This document shows positions 1 to 7,461 of a stretch of DNA of 64,000 nt, piece after piece. Positions within the stretch are counted from its first letter, which is position 1, and every line of letters starts with the position of its first letter. Position numbers and translations under genes: made by a program. The notes under the pieces are model-generated. The model did no database searches, was not told where the DNA came from, and saw only the letters and a list, made by a program, of their open reading frames with translations. The stretch is from positions 1 through 64,000 of the forward strand of contig JAMPGY010000015.1 in assembly GCA_023663705.1 (NCBI GenBank), read 5' to 3'. This DNA is from Clostridium sp. GTDB taxonomy: Bacteria; Bacteroidota; Bacteroidia; Bacteroidales; Bacteroidaceae.

Positions 1-52
1 GGATGAAGGCTTCGCCGTAAGGGGTAACCTTTTCATCGCAGGGAGATTGCAA

Positions 53-66
53 CCCCCCCCCCCCCC
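53..66. repeat. C14 homopolymer tract at the window edge
   Basis: Fourteen consecutive C residues lie here. All three forward frames close soon after the window begins (stops at 4-6, 18-20 or 25-27, and 77-79), so whichever frame belongs to the preceding gene ends in or before this strip. In related genomes a HU-family DNA-binding gene commonly precedes the smalltalk/amidase pair, so this may be its 3' end, but too little is visible to say. If the frame closing at 77-79 is used, the tract encodes prolines and its length would set the C-terminus. Confidence 0.5.
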
Positions 67-174
67 GGCCCCTCCTTGAAAATGAGGGGATGCTACAGGC
101 GCTGTGTGTGTGCGGCTCCCCGCTCCTTACTCCTTCTTTCTCAAATATGTCTGACTTTTAAAAAATATCGCATT

Positions 175-288
175 ATGAAAATTTCCAAAGAAAACTGGCG
201 TGTCATCATCAACGCCATCTGCACCCTCATCACCACCATCGTGGGCGCACTGTCTGTAACCTCGTGCATGACGGGCGTGGGGTTCTGA
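175..288 (+). CDS. smalltalk family micro-protein (37 aa)
   Basis: A 37-residue protein beginning MKISKENWRVIINAICTL and ending just after a Thr-Ser-Cys-Met. It has one hydrophobic helix (about residues 9-27) after a short basic/aromatic N-terminus, the pattern of the Bacteroidales 'smalltalk' family. Such proteins typically sit immediately beside an N-acetylmuramoyl-L-alanine amidase, as here, where the amidase starts 56 nt downstream. The ATG at 175 is preferred to an in-frame TTG at 76, which would add an unrelated N-terminus. Function is unknown; a membrane-inserted or holin-like role has not been shown. The VTSC near the end resembles a lipobox but leaves only six residues after it, so lipidation is doubtful. 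Confidence 0.8.
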   Translation: MKISKENWRVIINAICTLITTIVGALSVTSCMTGVGF

Positions 289-344
289 CCCCGTCTTCCG
301 GCAGCCGATAGTGTATAACGTTTTTTCTAAAAAACCGAAAGCCA

Positions 345-860
345 ATGATAACCGAAACATTTCCCATTCTTGCCGGTGATGACGAGGTGATGAACGAGCG
401 TCTGCTCACCAAGGGTGTGGAGCAGGGACTGCTGATGAACGGTGCGGAGAGCGTCCGCTACCTGGTGGTTCACTGTTCCGCCACCCGCGCCGACCGCGAC
501 TACACGGTGGAACAGCTCCTGCGCGACCACCGTGCGCGTGGTTTCCGCACCGTGGGCTATCACTTCTACATCCGCCGCGACGGCACCGTCAGCCGGCATC
601 GCCGCCTGCTGGAGGTGGGTGCCCACTGCCGTCCCTACAACCGTTGCAGCATCGGCATCTGCTACGAGGGCGGACTTGACTCCTCGGGCCGTCCCGCCGA
701 CACGCGCACCGACCTTCAGCGTCTCCGCCTGCGCGACATCCTCATGCGGCTGCGCGCCCTCTTTCCCAATGCCATGATTTGCGGCCACCGCGACATGGCG
801 GGCGCCACGCCCAAGGCGTGTCCCTGCTTCGACGCGCACGAGGAGTATAAGTATCTCTGA
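345..860 (+). CDS. N-acetylmuramoyl-L-alanine amidase (Amidase_2/PGRP type)
   Basis: Predicted zinc amidase cutting the bond between N-acetylmuramic acid and L-Ala in peptidoglycan. Expected T7-lysozyme/PGRP landmarks are present: His43 in VVHCSA, the GYHFYIRRDGT strand (71-81), GAHCRPYN (92-99), GICYEGG, His148 in GHRD and Cys161 in KACPCF, giving a H-H-C zinc set. The first 30-odd residues do not match the family, whose members usually begin just before the VVHCSA strand, so Met31 (position 435) is a plausible true start. There is no signal peptide, as is usual for the phage-derived copies paired with smalltalk proteins, so release may depend on another protein or on lysis. Confidence 0.85.
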   Translation: MITETFPILAGDDEVMNERLLTKGVEQGLLMNGAESVRYLVVHCSATRADRDYTVEQLLRDHRARGFRTVGYHFYIRRDGTVSRHRRLLEVGAHCRPYNRCSIGICYEGGLDSSGRPADTRTDLQRLRLRDILMRLRALFPNAMICGHRDMAGATPKACPCFDAHEEYKYL

Positions 861-872
861 GTATCCGTTTTC

Positions 873-903
873 ATCTCTCCCCGGCTTCGGCTCGGGGAGA
901 GAT
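873..903. terminator. hairpin between convergent genes
   Basis: Arms ATCTCTCCCC (873-882) and GGGGAGAGAT (894-903) pair perfectly around an 11-nt loop. It lies between the amidase stop (860) and the HepT stop (912), so it can serve transcripts from either side. The T run is weak. Confidence 0.6.
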
Positions 904-911
904 TACCTTAT

Positions 912-1310
912 TCAGAGGCGTTCATTTTCAATATCAGTAAGAATTTTGTGAAGCCCTTTCAAAAGTTCGGGAAGATCCTCGCGTACAATATTGAAGATTT
1001 CTTCCGGATCGGTAGATGCATATTCATGGGATATAATATTCCTCAATCCGAATACACCGTGCCAAGGTATGTCGGGATAATCCACCGAAAGCCATTCCTT
1101 GTTGGTAATTTTATCTATCGTTTTCAATGTCTCGCCGATAGTCTGCAAGCACATACATGTAGAGTTGAACAGAATCATTTGGTTTGTGGTCATGAGAAAT
1201 TCATTGAAACTCTCCATGTGTGACGTGGTTTCAAGAATGAACCCGCCTTGCTTTATGGCATAGCGTAGCATTGATGAAATGCGCTGACTGTTATATGAAG
1301 ATAGCATCAT
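912..1310 (-). CDS. hepT: HepT-like HEPN toxin (DUF86)
   Basis: 132-residue, mostly helical protein with the HEPN RNase signature R90-NIIS-H95-E-Y97 (Rx4HxY) near the C-terminal third, as in the HepT/DUF86 family. Family toxins cleave RNA (or tRNA) and are neutralised by a partner nucleotidyltransferase that AMPylates the Tyr of this motif; that Tyr is present. It follows the nucleotidyltransferase gene with a 20-nt overlap (1291-1310), the standard MntA-HepT arrangement, implying translational coupling. A downstream Met (MLRYAI) could be a shorter start. Activity is inferred from family membership. Confidence 0.85.
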   Translation of the reverse strand: MMLSSYNSQRISSMLRYAIKQGGFILETTSHMESFNEFLMTTNQMILFNSTCMCLQTIGETLKTIDKITNKEWLSVDYPDIPWHGVFGLRNIISHEYASTDPEEIFNIVREDLPELLKGLHKILTDIENERL

Positions 1311-1590
1311 TCAGCAAGTTCTTTTTAAATTCGGGCTGCATCATCGCATCCATGGAAATCACATCAACTGATTTTTGAAACAGACGTTCCAGCTCTTCTT
1401 TTATCGCCATACGCTCAAAGAAGCTCTTCTTTTTCAGGCGTACGCAAACGTCAATGTCGCTGTCGGCGGTCTGTTCGCCACGAGCCACAGAGCCAAATAA
1501 CGCCATTTCCTGTATGCCATGGCGCGCACCGTTCTCCCTGAGGTAGTGGAGAAGCCTGTCCGTAATGCTTTGTGTGGTCTGTAGTTCCAT
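1291..1590 (-). CDS. mntA: MntA-like minimal nucleotidyltransferase antitoxin
   Basis: 99-residue minimal nucleotidyltransferase. The polymerase-beta-type active site is complete: Gly33-Ser34, ten residues, then Asp45-x-Asp47 (GSVARGEQTADSDIDV), with a third carboxylate at Asp76 (VDVIS). In MntA-HepT systems the protein transfers AMP to the HEPN toxin. First gene of a two-gene unit; its promoter lies in the 38-nt repeat at 1624-1661 shared with the next module. Low GC compared with the core genes further right, consistent with horizontal acquisition. Confidence 0.87.
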   Translation of the reverse strand: MELQTTQSITDRLLHYLRENGARHGIQEMALFGSVARGEQTADSDIDVCVRLKKKSFFERMAIKEELERLFQKSVDVISMDAMMQPEFKKNLLNDAIFI

Positions 1591-1623
1591 AATTGTTTTT
1601 GTTACTGCGTCTAAACTTTTATC

Positions 1624-1661
1624 TTCTGCAAAGTTACCGATTTTATCTTTTATAGCGGATA
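1624..1661. repeat. 38-nt direct repeat, copy 1 (promoter of mntA)
   Basis: Identical base for base to 2472-2509. Read on the minus strand it contains a Bacteroides -7 box TAACTTTGC (plus-strand 1628-1636) just upstream of mntA. Further shared blocks (gcgtctaaactttt, gtttttgtta) continue toward each start codon, so the whole leader, not only the -7 box, is duplicated. It overlaps the 3' end of the GNAT gene. Confidence 0.85.
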
Positions 1662-2255
1662 TTGTTTTTTCGTTAAAATCAGATCGTAATACATCAGACG
1701 GGTATGTAGCTTGCCCTCTATGTTTTCAAATCTGCGATAACGCTTTTCGCTGTCAATGTTATTGAATATGAAATGAAACCCATTCCGCTTGTAAAAACCG
1801 ATTGTACAGTCTGTATTGTAAGCATCTACAAGGATATATCGACAACCTGTCTTGTTCTTTGGCTCGATAAACCAGGCTTTTATAAAATCCATTAATTCAG
1901 AACCTATATGCAAGCCCTGATACTTTTGGCTTATGCCTAATCTTCCTAATAATATTGCAGGATAATTAATGTTTCGTTTTTCCTCATTCAGATAAGCCGC
2001 CATAGCCTTCTTTGCACCGCTACTCAACAAACGATTGTGAATACTTGCATTGCAAACGGTAAAAGCACCGACAATAGCATTGTCTTTATCATGAAAGAAA
2101 CAATATGACTTACCCATCAGTTCGTCTTCGTAGGGAATATAATCATTATGGAAAAAGCTGTCCAAGTCTTCATTTCCGCATGAAAACCCGGAGTACGCTT
2201 CCTGTATTCCCTGTCTGAGCGTCATAAAAGTACATTCTTGCAATAGAAAAGACAT
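1650..2255 (-). CDS. GNAT-family acetyltransferase, probable toxin of a TA module
   Basis: 201-residue GNAT fold. The acetyl-CoA motif A is visible as LGRLGISQKYQGLHIGSEL (about 103-121), with the usual basic/glycine loop and a C-terminal AYNTDCTIGFYKRNGF element. The size and the tight link to a 51-residue upstream protein (stop at 2258, this start at 2255) resemble TacT/AtaT-type toxins, which acetylate aminoacyl-tRNA. The first ten residues look dispensable and the Met at residue 11 is an alternative start. I cannot exclude a metabolic GNAT, but the small partner and the leader shared with MntA-HepT favour a toxin. Confidence 0.7.
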   Translation of the reverse strand: MSFLLQECTFMTLRQGIQEAYSGFSCGNEDLDSFFHNDYIPYEDELMGKSYCFFHDKDNAIVGAFTVCNASIHNRLLSSGAKKAMAAYLNEEKRNINYPAILLGRLGISQKYQGLHIGSELMDFIKAWFIEPKNKTGCRYILVDAYNTDCTIGFYKRNGFHFIFNNIDSEKRYRRFENIEGKLHTRLMYYDLILTKKQYPL

Positions 2256-2257
2256 AA

Positions 2258-2413
2258 CTACAATTTTGCTTTTTTCAATATTTCACGCATTGTAGCCACT
2301 GCTTCTGTCAGATCCACAGAACCTCGCCTGCTTTCATTCTCGTGCGCCATACGCACGAAATTCTCCGCTTCATCTCCCTCTAATACAGGTATGTTTGCTA
2401 TTGCCAATGCCAT
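2258..2413 (-). CDS. small antitoxin-like protein upstream of GNAT
   Basis: 51-residue acidic-to-basic protein (MALAIANIPVLEGDEAEN..., ending REILKKAKL) with predicted helices and no recognised DNA-binding motif. An in-frame TTG at 2479 would extend it, but that extension runs through the 38-nt repeat that is untranslated leader at mntA, so the ATG at 2411-2413 is preferred. Two nt separate its stop from the GNAT start. A role as antitoxin is inferred from order, size and spacing. Confidence 0.6.
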   Translation of the reverse strand: MALAIANIPVLEGDEAENFVRMAHENESRRGSVDLTEAVATMREILKKAKL

Positions 2414-2471
2414 ATTCGTTGTTGTTTTTGTTATTTCTGCGTCTAAACTTTTCTCTTCTATAACAGAATTT

Positions 2472-2509
2472 TTCTGCAAAGTTACCGATTTTATCTTTTA
2501 TAGCGGATA
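2472..2509. repeat. 38-nt direct repeat, copy 2 (promoter of the GNAT module)
   Basis: Exact copy of 1624-1661. The minus-strand -7 box TAACTTTGC lies at 2476-2484, about 65 nt before the preferred antitoxin start. It shows that two unrelated toxin-antitoxin-like modules share one regulatory leader. Confidence 0.85.
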
Positions 2510-2594
2510 AAAACTGTTAAATTATGTTGTGTGCGAGACGGAAATCCCTCAATAAGTGATTGTTTGGGTGGAAACCGTCCCTCAACGAGGGAAT

Positions 2595-3335
2595 TTAGTG
2601 TGCCTTTCTTTTGTCAAGCATCCCTTTCAATTTGCTTGTACTACGATTGCATGCGTATTGATACCTCAAAAGCAGGATAATCTTTTTTAGTGAGTTTAAT
2701 ACAAGCAGAAGTGCTGGAAAATATACGGTTAAAACCGCAAGAGACAACACTGCGTAATCAATGTGGGTAAAGAACGGATATACCCATCCAAAAGCTGTAA
2801 AAAGAACAGAAAAGATGCATATCAGGATGAACCAAATAACATTGGACATGATAATGTATCTTACCGTATCTTCCTCTTTGTTGTTTCTTAGTTGTAGCCA
2901 TGAGATAATGTTCATGACTAATACAACTTGTGCCAGAACCAGCAGAATATCTGTAATGAAACAGTCAAAGTCCCAATCGTACAATCCTCCTGACAGTAGA
3001 AAAATAAGGCTGTAAGTGCCGGAAAAGAGTCCGATACAGGGAAGTATGAAAAAATCCTGCTCTTTATTCTTTATCAGATTATCCAGAAGCCTGTAGTATT
3101 TGTGTGCTTTCTCTTTTTGACGGCGTATATCTTCAGGCATGGTTCTTCTTACCCGTCTAATTTCTTTTATAGAATCTTTCAGGCTGTATTTTGCCAGAGC
3201 ACCAAGATACAGATTAAACTCGTCGCACACTTCTTTGAAGGTGTTCTTTCCCCTTAAAAAGAACAGACTGAAATTGAACACCACTGCAATTTGAACAAAA
3301 GACAGCAGGTTTGCGAGGTTTAAATGTTGTTCCAT
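2595..3335 (-). CDS. membrane protein of unknown function, partner of the S24-like protein
   Basis: 246 residues with an N-terminal hydrophobic segment (about 8-28), a charged helical stretch (about 30-95, rich in Arg/Lys/Glu) and four further hydrophobic segments in the second half (about 97-117, 127-147, 165-187, 195-217), ending in a basic tail. I do not recognise a family. It begins 10 nt after the stop of the S24-like gene and must share its promoter. The architecture, long cytosolic helical hairpin plus membrane helices, would fit an effector or channel controlled by the upstream protein, but this is inference. Confidence 0.6.
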   Translation of the reverse strand: MEQHLNLANLLSFVQIAVVFNFSLFFLRGKNTFKEVCDEFNLYLGALAKYSLKDSIKEIRRVRRTMPEDIRRQKEKAHKYYRLLDNLIKNKEQDFFILPCIGLFSGTYSLIFLLSGGLYDWDFDCFITDILLVLAQVVLVMNIISWLQLRNNKEEDTVRYIIMSNVIWFILICIFSVLFTAFGWVYPFFTHIDYAVLSLAVLTVYFPALLLVLNSLKKIILLLRYQYACNRSTSKLKGMLDKRKAH

Positions 3336-3345
3336 TGCAGGAGTT

Positions 3346-4038
3346 CTACAGCTTGTTTACGTTCCAGCCGTTTTTTTGTTTGGAAAGCGCATATTCGGCT
3401 ACAGACGTTATCAGGGATATCGGATGAAAAGAATATCTCAACGCTCCATCCCGATAGGTAAGTGACAGCATCAGCTCCTCCTTTTTATAAAAGGACTTAA
3501 TGTCTTTGTACTTTTCTCTCAGACACTTCTCGTTGTCTGACAGTAAAACCGAGTCGTCTATCTGCTTCAGCTTGTCTATGAGTGTTTCCATGTCTGTATC
3601 CGGGGCAACTTTCATCAAAGCCTTTCTCAGTTTTTTCTGAAAACACAGCTCTTTCTTTTTGAACGCATAATACTGCGGATCTACGTTTATGACAATATAT
3701 TTGCCGTACCCTAAGTTTTCACGTTCGGTGTCGCATACAGGTTTGCACAGCAGCACATCACCGTTGTTGATGTCTTCGGGAGACATGGAGTATCCATCTA
3801 CCATCCAAGTCTCAAACTCATTGCAAGATATATCAAGTCCTTTGTATGACACGGTTTCGGGGAGCGTAAGTTCTTTCTCTTTCTTATGCTCCTCTTGTGT
3901 CGGGTCGCCGGCAGCCACGATGTTTCGGGCAAGAGTTTTTTTTCTGCCCTCTTCCTTTGCCCTTTTCAGTTGGTTATACATGCCAAAGGTGTATAGCTGC
4001 ATGAAAGCGCCGTGCATGCAATTTAATATATTTGCCAT
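3346..4038 (-). CDS. protein with S24/S26-like (LexA-type) Ser protease domain
   Basis: 230 residues. Residues 82-97 (GYSMSPEDINNGDVLL) match the LexA/UmuD/signal-peptidase-fold motif around the catalytic Ser (Ser84, followed by Met85). A downstream strand GKYIVINVD leads to a lysine cluster at 127-129 that could provide the dyad Lys. There is no recognisable HTH at the N-terminus; the first 45 residues are helical and basic, and the C-terminal third is unlike LexA. It may be an autocleaving regulator or only a fold relative. It heads a two-gene unit with a membrane protein and has its own -7 box. Confidence 0.6.
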   Translation of the reverse strand: MANILNCMHGAFMQLYTFGMYNQLKRAKEEGRKKTLARNIVAAGDPTQEEHKKEKELTLPETVSYKGLDISCNEFETWMVDGYSMSPEDINNGDVLLCKPVCDTERENLGYGKYIVINVDPQYYAFKKKELCFQKKLRKALMKVAPDTDMETLIDKLKQIDDSVLLSDNEKCLREKYKDIKSFYKKEELMLSLTYRDGALRYSFHPISLITSVAEYALSKQKNGWNVNKL

Positions 4039-4096
4039 ATCGTATGTTCTTGATCCGTAACAATGTAATTATGAATTACATATGTATAATTAGAGC

Positions 4097-4105
4097 GTAA
4101 AGGTA
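4097..4105 (-). promoter_or_regulatory. -7 promoter box of the S24-like gene
   Basis: Minus-strand TACCTTTAC, a near-consensus Bacteroides -7 element, 59 nt before the ATG at 4038. No clear TTTG -33 element is seen. Confidence 0.45.
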
Positions 4106-4179
4106 CGAAAAAAAATGAAAATCCGGCACCCTTTTGTGTTTTTTTATATAAAAGCAGCTGTTTTCGGTGCTAATTGTCA

Positions 4180-4731
4180 TTATCTCAACCGTTTATATAC
4201 TCCTTCCAATCCCAAGGCAAGCAACAGGTTCTTTCCCTTGCGCCTTATCCTTTTGGGCAGGTTGTGACACCACGAGCGGATGTCCATGTACAGGGCGAGG
4301 CGCTTATTGGCAACGGCCCGTCTGTACTCTTTGTAATCCGAGCATCCAAGCAAATGATACGTTTCCCTTTTCGTAAATGCACGGGCAAGCAAAGGTTGTT
4401 CAAACACCATCATATCTTTTCCGCTTGCATCCAGATCAGGGATCAACCGATGAGTATCACTGATGAATACAGCCCCAGAATCGCAATAGAACAAATATTC
4501 GCCGTCGTTAATCTCATCCATAGCTTTCATGATGAGATAGGGCTTCCAAAACCAAAGGCTATATCACCGTTTGATCTTGAAATGTTCCGGATATAGCTTT
4601 TTAAGTTCCATGATATCCTCTTCGTGAAACTCAATCACTCTATCAGCTTTTCCCTTATCGTAGACCGAACGAGTGTTCAGCTCCTGCTGTCAGGCATAAT
4701 TTGTGTCGGCAAAATTAATTACGCAGAGCAT
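4180..4731 (-). pseudogene. glycosyltransferase-like capsular gene broken by two in-frame TGA codons
   Basis: An ATG at 4729-4731, overlapping the stop of the preceding gene as TAATG, opens a 184-codon frame starting MLCVINFADTNYA. It is interrupted by TGA at 4690-4692 and TGA at 4564-4566 but is otherwise open to its terminal stop. The reading NTRSVYDKGK..., SLWFWKPYLIMKAMDEI and DGEYLFYCDSGA resembles a family of capsular nucleotide-sugar transferases (Trp-Lys-Pro motif, YLFYCDSG). After GCSDYKEYRRA the match fades, suggesting loss of the C-terminal part as well. The second TGA sits where Gly is expected (KRGYSLWFW), one base from GGA. Last gene of the polysaccharide operon. Confidence 0.75.
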
Positions 4732-5747
4732 TATTCTTTGATGAATTTCTCGCATGTTTGAATTAATTTTTTTGCTAACGGCTTCCAGTTGTCTTTGTTC
4801 TTTGGTTTGTTAGCAAGTGTGATTTTCTCTCCTTGCCATATCAGATTGTCTTTAGACCATGTTATAGTATTGAAAAGTTCCATCAGACCTCCAAAGCGTT
4901 CTGTTGACATTTTATCTGATTCCGCATCTAAAGTGTAAATGACAGGAGTTTCTAATCCCAGACAGGGCAAACCGCAATGAATACGTGAGGTTATTACCAA
5001 CTCGGCTTGAGCGTATTTTTGTATAAGTTTTTCTGCATACTCAAGGCGTTCATTATAAGATAATTTTGCAATGTCTTTATTGAATTGGTTTATATACTCG
5101 GCATTTATCAGTATTTCTTTGTCAAATACCTTGCTGTATTCACGGAAATATATTGAGTTATGTAGCAATGAACGAAAAGATGTATCTCTTTTCTTCCGTG
5201 CAATATGTTTTATAGCTTTATGATGTAGAAGTAGAGTGGAAATTGCTTTGCATATTAGTTTTGGACGTTTGGACAGGTCTTTTGTTGAGAATATGGGTTC
5301 TACAATATATACACCCTCACGTTTCCCGTCATATTTGTATTTGCGTCCTAAAGTCAGTGTCAGACAACCTGTAAAATAGGCATCCACTCCTTTTTCTTTC
5401 AATAATTCAACGGTGTGCATGTCCCTGCAACCAATAGGCTGATGCTTCTTGAAATATTCAACGCATTCTTTTCGTAACAATCCGGGTAATCCGTAACTGT
5501 TTATATGCATGGATACAAATAGAGGTGTAATGTTATTGGATGGAGGGAAATTTTCAGGATGGTCCATATACCAGCCATTCATAATCATTTTTACCTCATC
5601 ACCATTATATTTAGCCAATCCAAAATCCCTGTCAATCAGAATATCTATAGTGTCAAAATATTGGCGTGCCGCTTGGGCTTGAACAAAATCACCGATATTC
5701 ATCATGCCAGCTTCATTTGGGCTGACTACCATTAGGCCATTTTTCAT
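4731..5747 (-). CDS. polysaccharide pyruvyl transferase family protein
   Basis: 338 residues of the PF04230 fold: N-terminal NIGDFVQAQAARQYF (about 17-31), central GCRDMHTVELLKEKGVDA and C-terminal VITSRIHCGLPCLGLETPV, the sugar-nucleotide-like binding half found in this GT-B-like family. Members transfer pyruvate from PEP as a ketal onto glycan sugars, though many relatives in Bacteroidales glycan loci remain untested. Start overlaps the beta-propeller stop by 4 nt (ATGA), and its own stop overlaps the next start, so it is embedded in a tightly coupled operon. Confidence 0.82.
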   Translation of the reverse strand: MKNGLMVVSPNEAGMMNIGDFVQAQAARQYFDTIDILIDRDFGLAKYNGDEVKMIMNGWYMDHPENFPPSNNITPLFVSMHINSYGLPGLLRKECVEYFKKHQPIGCRDMHTVELLKEKGVDAYFTGCLTLTLGRKYKYDGKREGVYIVEPIFSTKDLSKRPKLICKAISTLLLHHKAIKHIARKKRDTSFRSLLHNSIYFREYSKVFDKEILINAEYINQFNKDIAKLSYNERLEYAEKLIQKYAQAELVITSRIHCGLPCLGLETPVIYTLDAESDKMSTERFGGLMELFNTITWSKDNLIWQGEKITLANKPKNKDNWKPLAKKLIQTCEKFIKE

Positions 5748-6778
5748 TGTTGCTTTAATTTATAAAGAAGTTTATTGAAATCTATAGAAGTTACATGTAA
5801 TTGTACCATACCTTTCTCTTTCATACGCATAGGATAGAATAAATAGAATATATCTTCAACGACAAGACCGGATACTTTATATGTATATGGAGTACGTTCT
5901 CTTCCGTGTTCGTGTAAGAGAGGAGTTTTGAAAAAAATGTAATGAAGACCATCTGTTGATTCTCCAAGAAGAATTTTGTCAGCACTTTCAGGAGTAACTA
6001 AACAATAGTATTTTTCTTTGTATGTGAAAATATCAATGTGCCAAAAGTCAAAGTTATTGGGGTAATTCTGGAATTTAACCCCCTCAAATTTAAATTCTTT
6101 AGTCCATTTGTCTATACCAAACGATGCAATATGTCTTGGTCCTTTCTTTTTATTAGGTATCGGTTGGTAGCTATTGGGCGTGAATACAGCAAGTAATTTA
6201 AGATTCTGTTTAATCTCTACCAAGACTTGAGATGCTAAATACATGTTGGTGTTGTCTATATTTTTGCATATTATTTGAGGGGAGGAAAATGTGTTACCAT
6301 CATAATAGCATCCCATAGTTACTTTATAGCCTTCATTTTCTGTCGTGTTAGGAGTGCCAGCCTCTTTCCATGTTATCAGAAGTTTATTATCGTCATAATA
6401 TAAATTGCAATCTGCATTATAACCTTCTTTATGTGGAGTTTGAACCAAGGCGACAAAATGCCATTTTACCGGTGGGGTCTTTTCGTTTCCTTCTCCATAA
6501 TATAATACGGGGTTCTCATAATGACTGTCAAAATTGGGATACGGTGTACAAACCATCCACCATTTATGGCCTGCAAACCCATTTGGTATGTATCTTACAC
6601 AGGGGTGTATTAACCAATCACCATATCCTTTTTCTATTTTTTTTAATGAAGCGGTATCTATTTGAAGTTTTATACCCTGACACATTGCAGTTTTAACGGG
6701 AAAATAGTGGTAATATATACATAGGTATGTATTCTTAATCAATTCCCATAATTTTTTTAATTTACGCTTTATGCTCAT
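5744..6778 (-). CDS. five-bladed beta-propeller protein, GH43-like fold
   Basis: 344 residues with repeating beta-strand patterns. A short basic, hydrophobic N-terminus is followed by IHPCVRYIPNGFAGHKWWMV and TPYPNFDSHYENPVL, the first-blade signature of a propeller family related to GH43/GH62 and found in polysaccharide loci and phage tails. Acidic residues could form a glycosidase-type centre, but I cannot place a complete catalytic triad with confidence. Function in the locus is unknown: glycan trimming, binding or transfer are all possible. Overlaps both neighbours by 4 nt. Confidence 0.6.
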   Translation of the reverse strand: MSIKRKLKKLWELIKNTYLCIYYHYFPVKTAMCQGIKLQIDTASLKKIEKGYGDWLIHPCVRYIPNGFAGHKWWMVCTPYPNFDSHYENPVLYYGEGNEKTPPVKWHFVALVQTPHKEGYNADCNLYYDDNKLLITWKEAGTPNTTENEGYKVTMGCYYDGNTFSSPQIICKNIDNTNMYLASQVLVEIKQNLKLLAVFTPNSYQPIPNKKKGPRHIASFGIDKWTKEFKFEGVKFQNYPNNFDFWHIDIFTYKEKYYCLVTPESADKILLGESTDGLHYIFFKTPLLHEHGRERTPYTYKVSGLVVEDIFYLFYPMRMKEKGMVQLHVTSIDFNKLLYKLKQQ

Positions 6779-7461
6779 ATTTTAATATATCCAAAATGCC
6801 AATCAGTTCCTGTCTTCATCACCTTAGCCGGATTGCCCGCCGCTATGCAGTGGGCGGGTATGTCCTTTGTGACGATGCTTCCCAGTCCGACGGTGGTGTG
6901 CTCGCCTATCGTGACGCCTTTCATCACGTTCACCCCCTTGCCCAGCCATACGTGGCGGCCGATGATGACAGGGCGTGACGGATTGAGCGGATTGCCATGC
7001 AGGTCTGTGATGAGATGGGTATCGGACGCCCATATCTCCACCTTGTCGGCAAACATACATTCCTCGCCTATTTCCACACGGTTGCCCTGTCCCATCAGGA
7101 TGATGCTCGTGCTCTCGTCAATCAGAGCGTCCTTCCCTACGGAAATCTTACAGCCGTTTCCCTTTACAAATGCGTTAATCATGGCCTTGCAGCCGTCGTA
7201 CACCACCTCGTTGTCGTTGCCCTCAATGCTGATTCCTCCGAAAAACATCTTAGCACCGTTGCGCACGATGACGCGGTTGTTCTTGCCAGTTATGTTGATG
7301 GAGGTGTGGGTGACTGTGCTGTTCTCCACCGTGACACGGTTGTTGTCCTGCGGAGTGCCCAGGTTGTAGGTAATCCACTTTACGTTGGCGTTGTTCAGAC
7401 AAAACTGCCGGCAGAACCGGCTTCTGACGGTGTCTATGATATAGCGGAAATGTTTTTTCAT
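6775..7461 (-). CDS. left-handed beta-helix (hexapeptide) acyltransferase
   Basis: 228 residues dominated by hexapeptide turns (for example NNRVIVRNGAKMFFGGISIEG and the C-terminal IIGRHVWLGKGVNVMKGVTI). GAGSIV-like turn VGLGSIVTKDIPAHCIAAGNPAKV is the typical end of WbbJ/CysE-type O-acetyltransferases, with the catalytic His likely in SDTHLI. Predicted to acetylate a glycan sugar using acetyl-CoA. Visibly more GC-rich than the adjacent pyruvyl-transferase and propeller genes, a sign of patchwork assembly. Coupled to both neighbours by 4-nt overlaps. Confidence 0.85.
   Translation of the reverse strand: MKKHFRYIIDTVRSRFCRQFCLNNANVKWITYNLGTPQDNNRVTVENSTVTHTSINITGKNNRVIVRNGAKMFFGGISIEGNDNEVVYDGCKAMINAFVKGNGCKISVGKDALIDESTSIILMGQGNRVEIGEECMFADKVEIWASDTHLITDLHGNPLNPSRPVIIGRHVWLGKGVNVMKGVTIGEHTTVGLGSIVTKDIPAHCIAAGNPAKVMKTGTDWHFGYIKI

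Noticed and set aside
4564-4692. Selenocysteine recoding of the two TGA codons
   Set aside because: One TGA occupies an expected Gly position, no SECIS-like hairpin was evident after the codons, and the C-terminal part of the family is also missing; a pseudogene is simpler.
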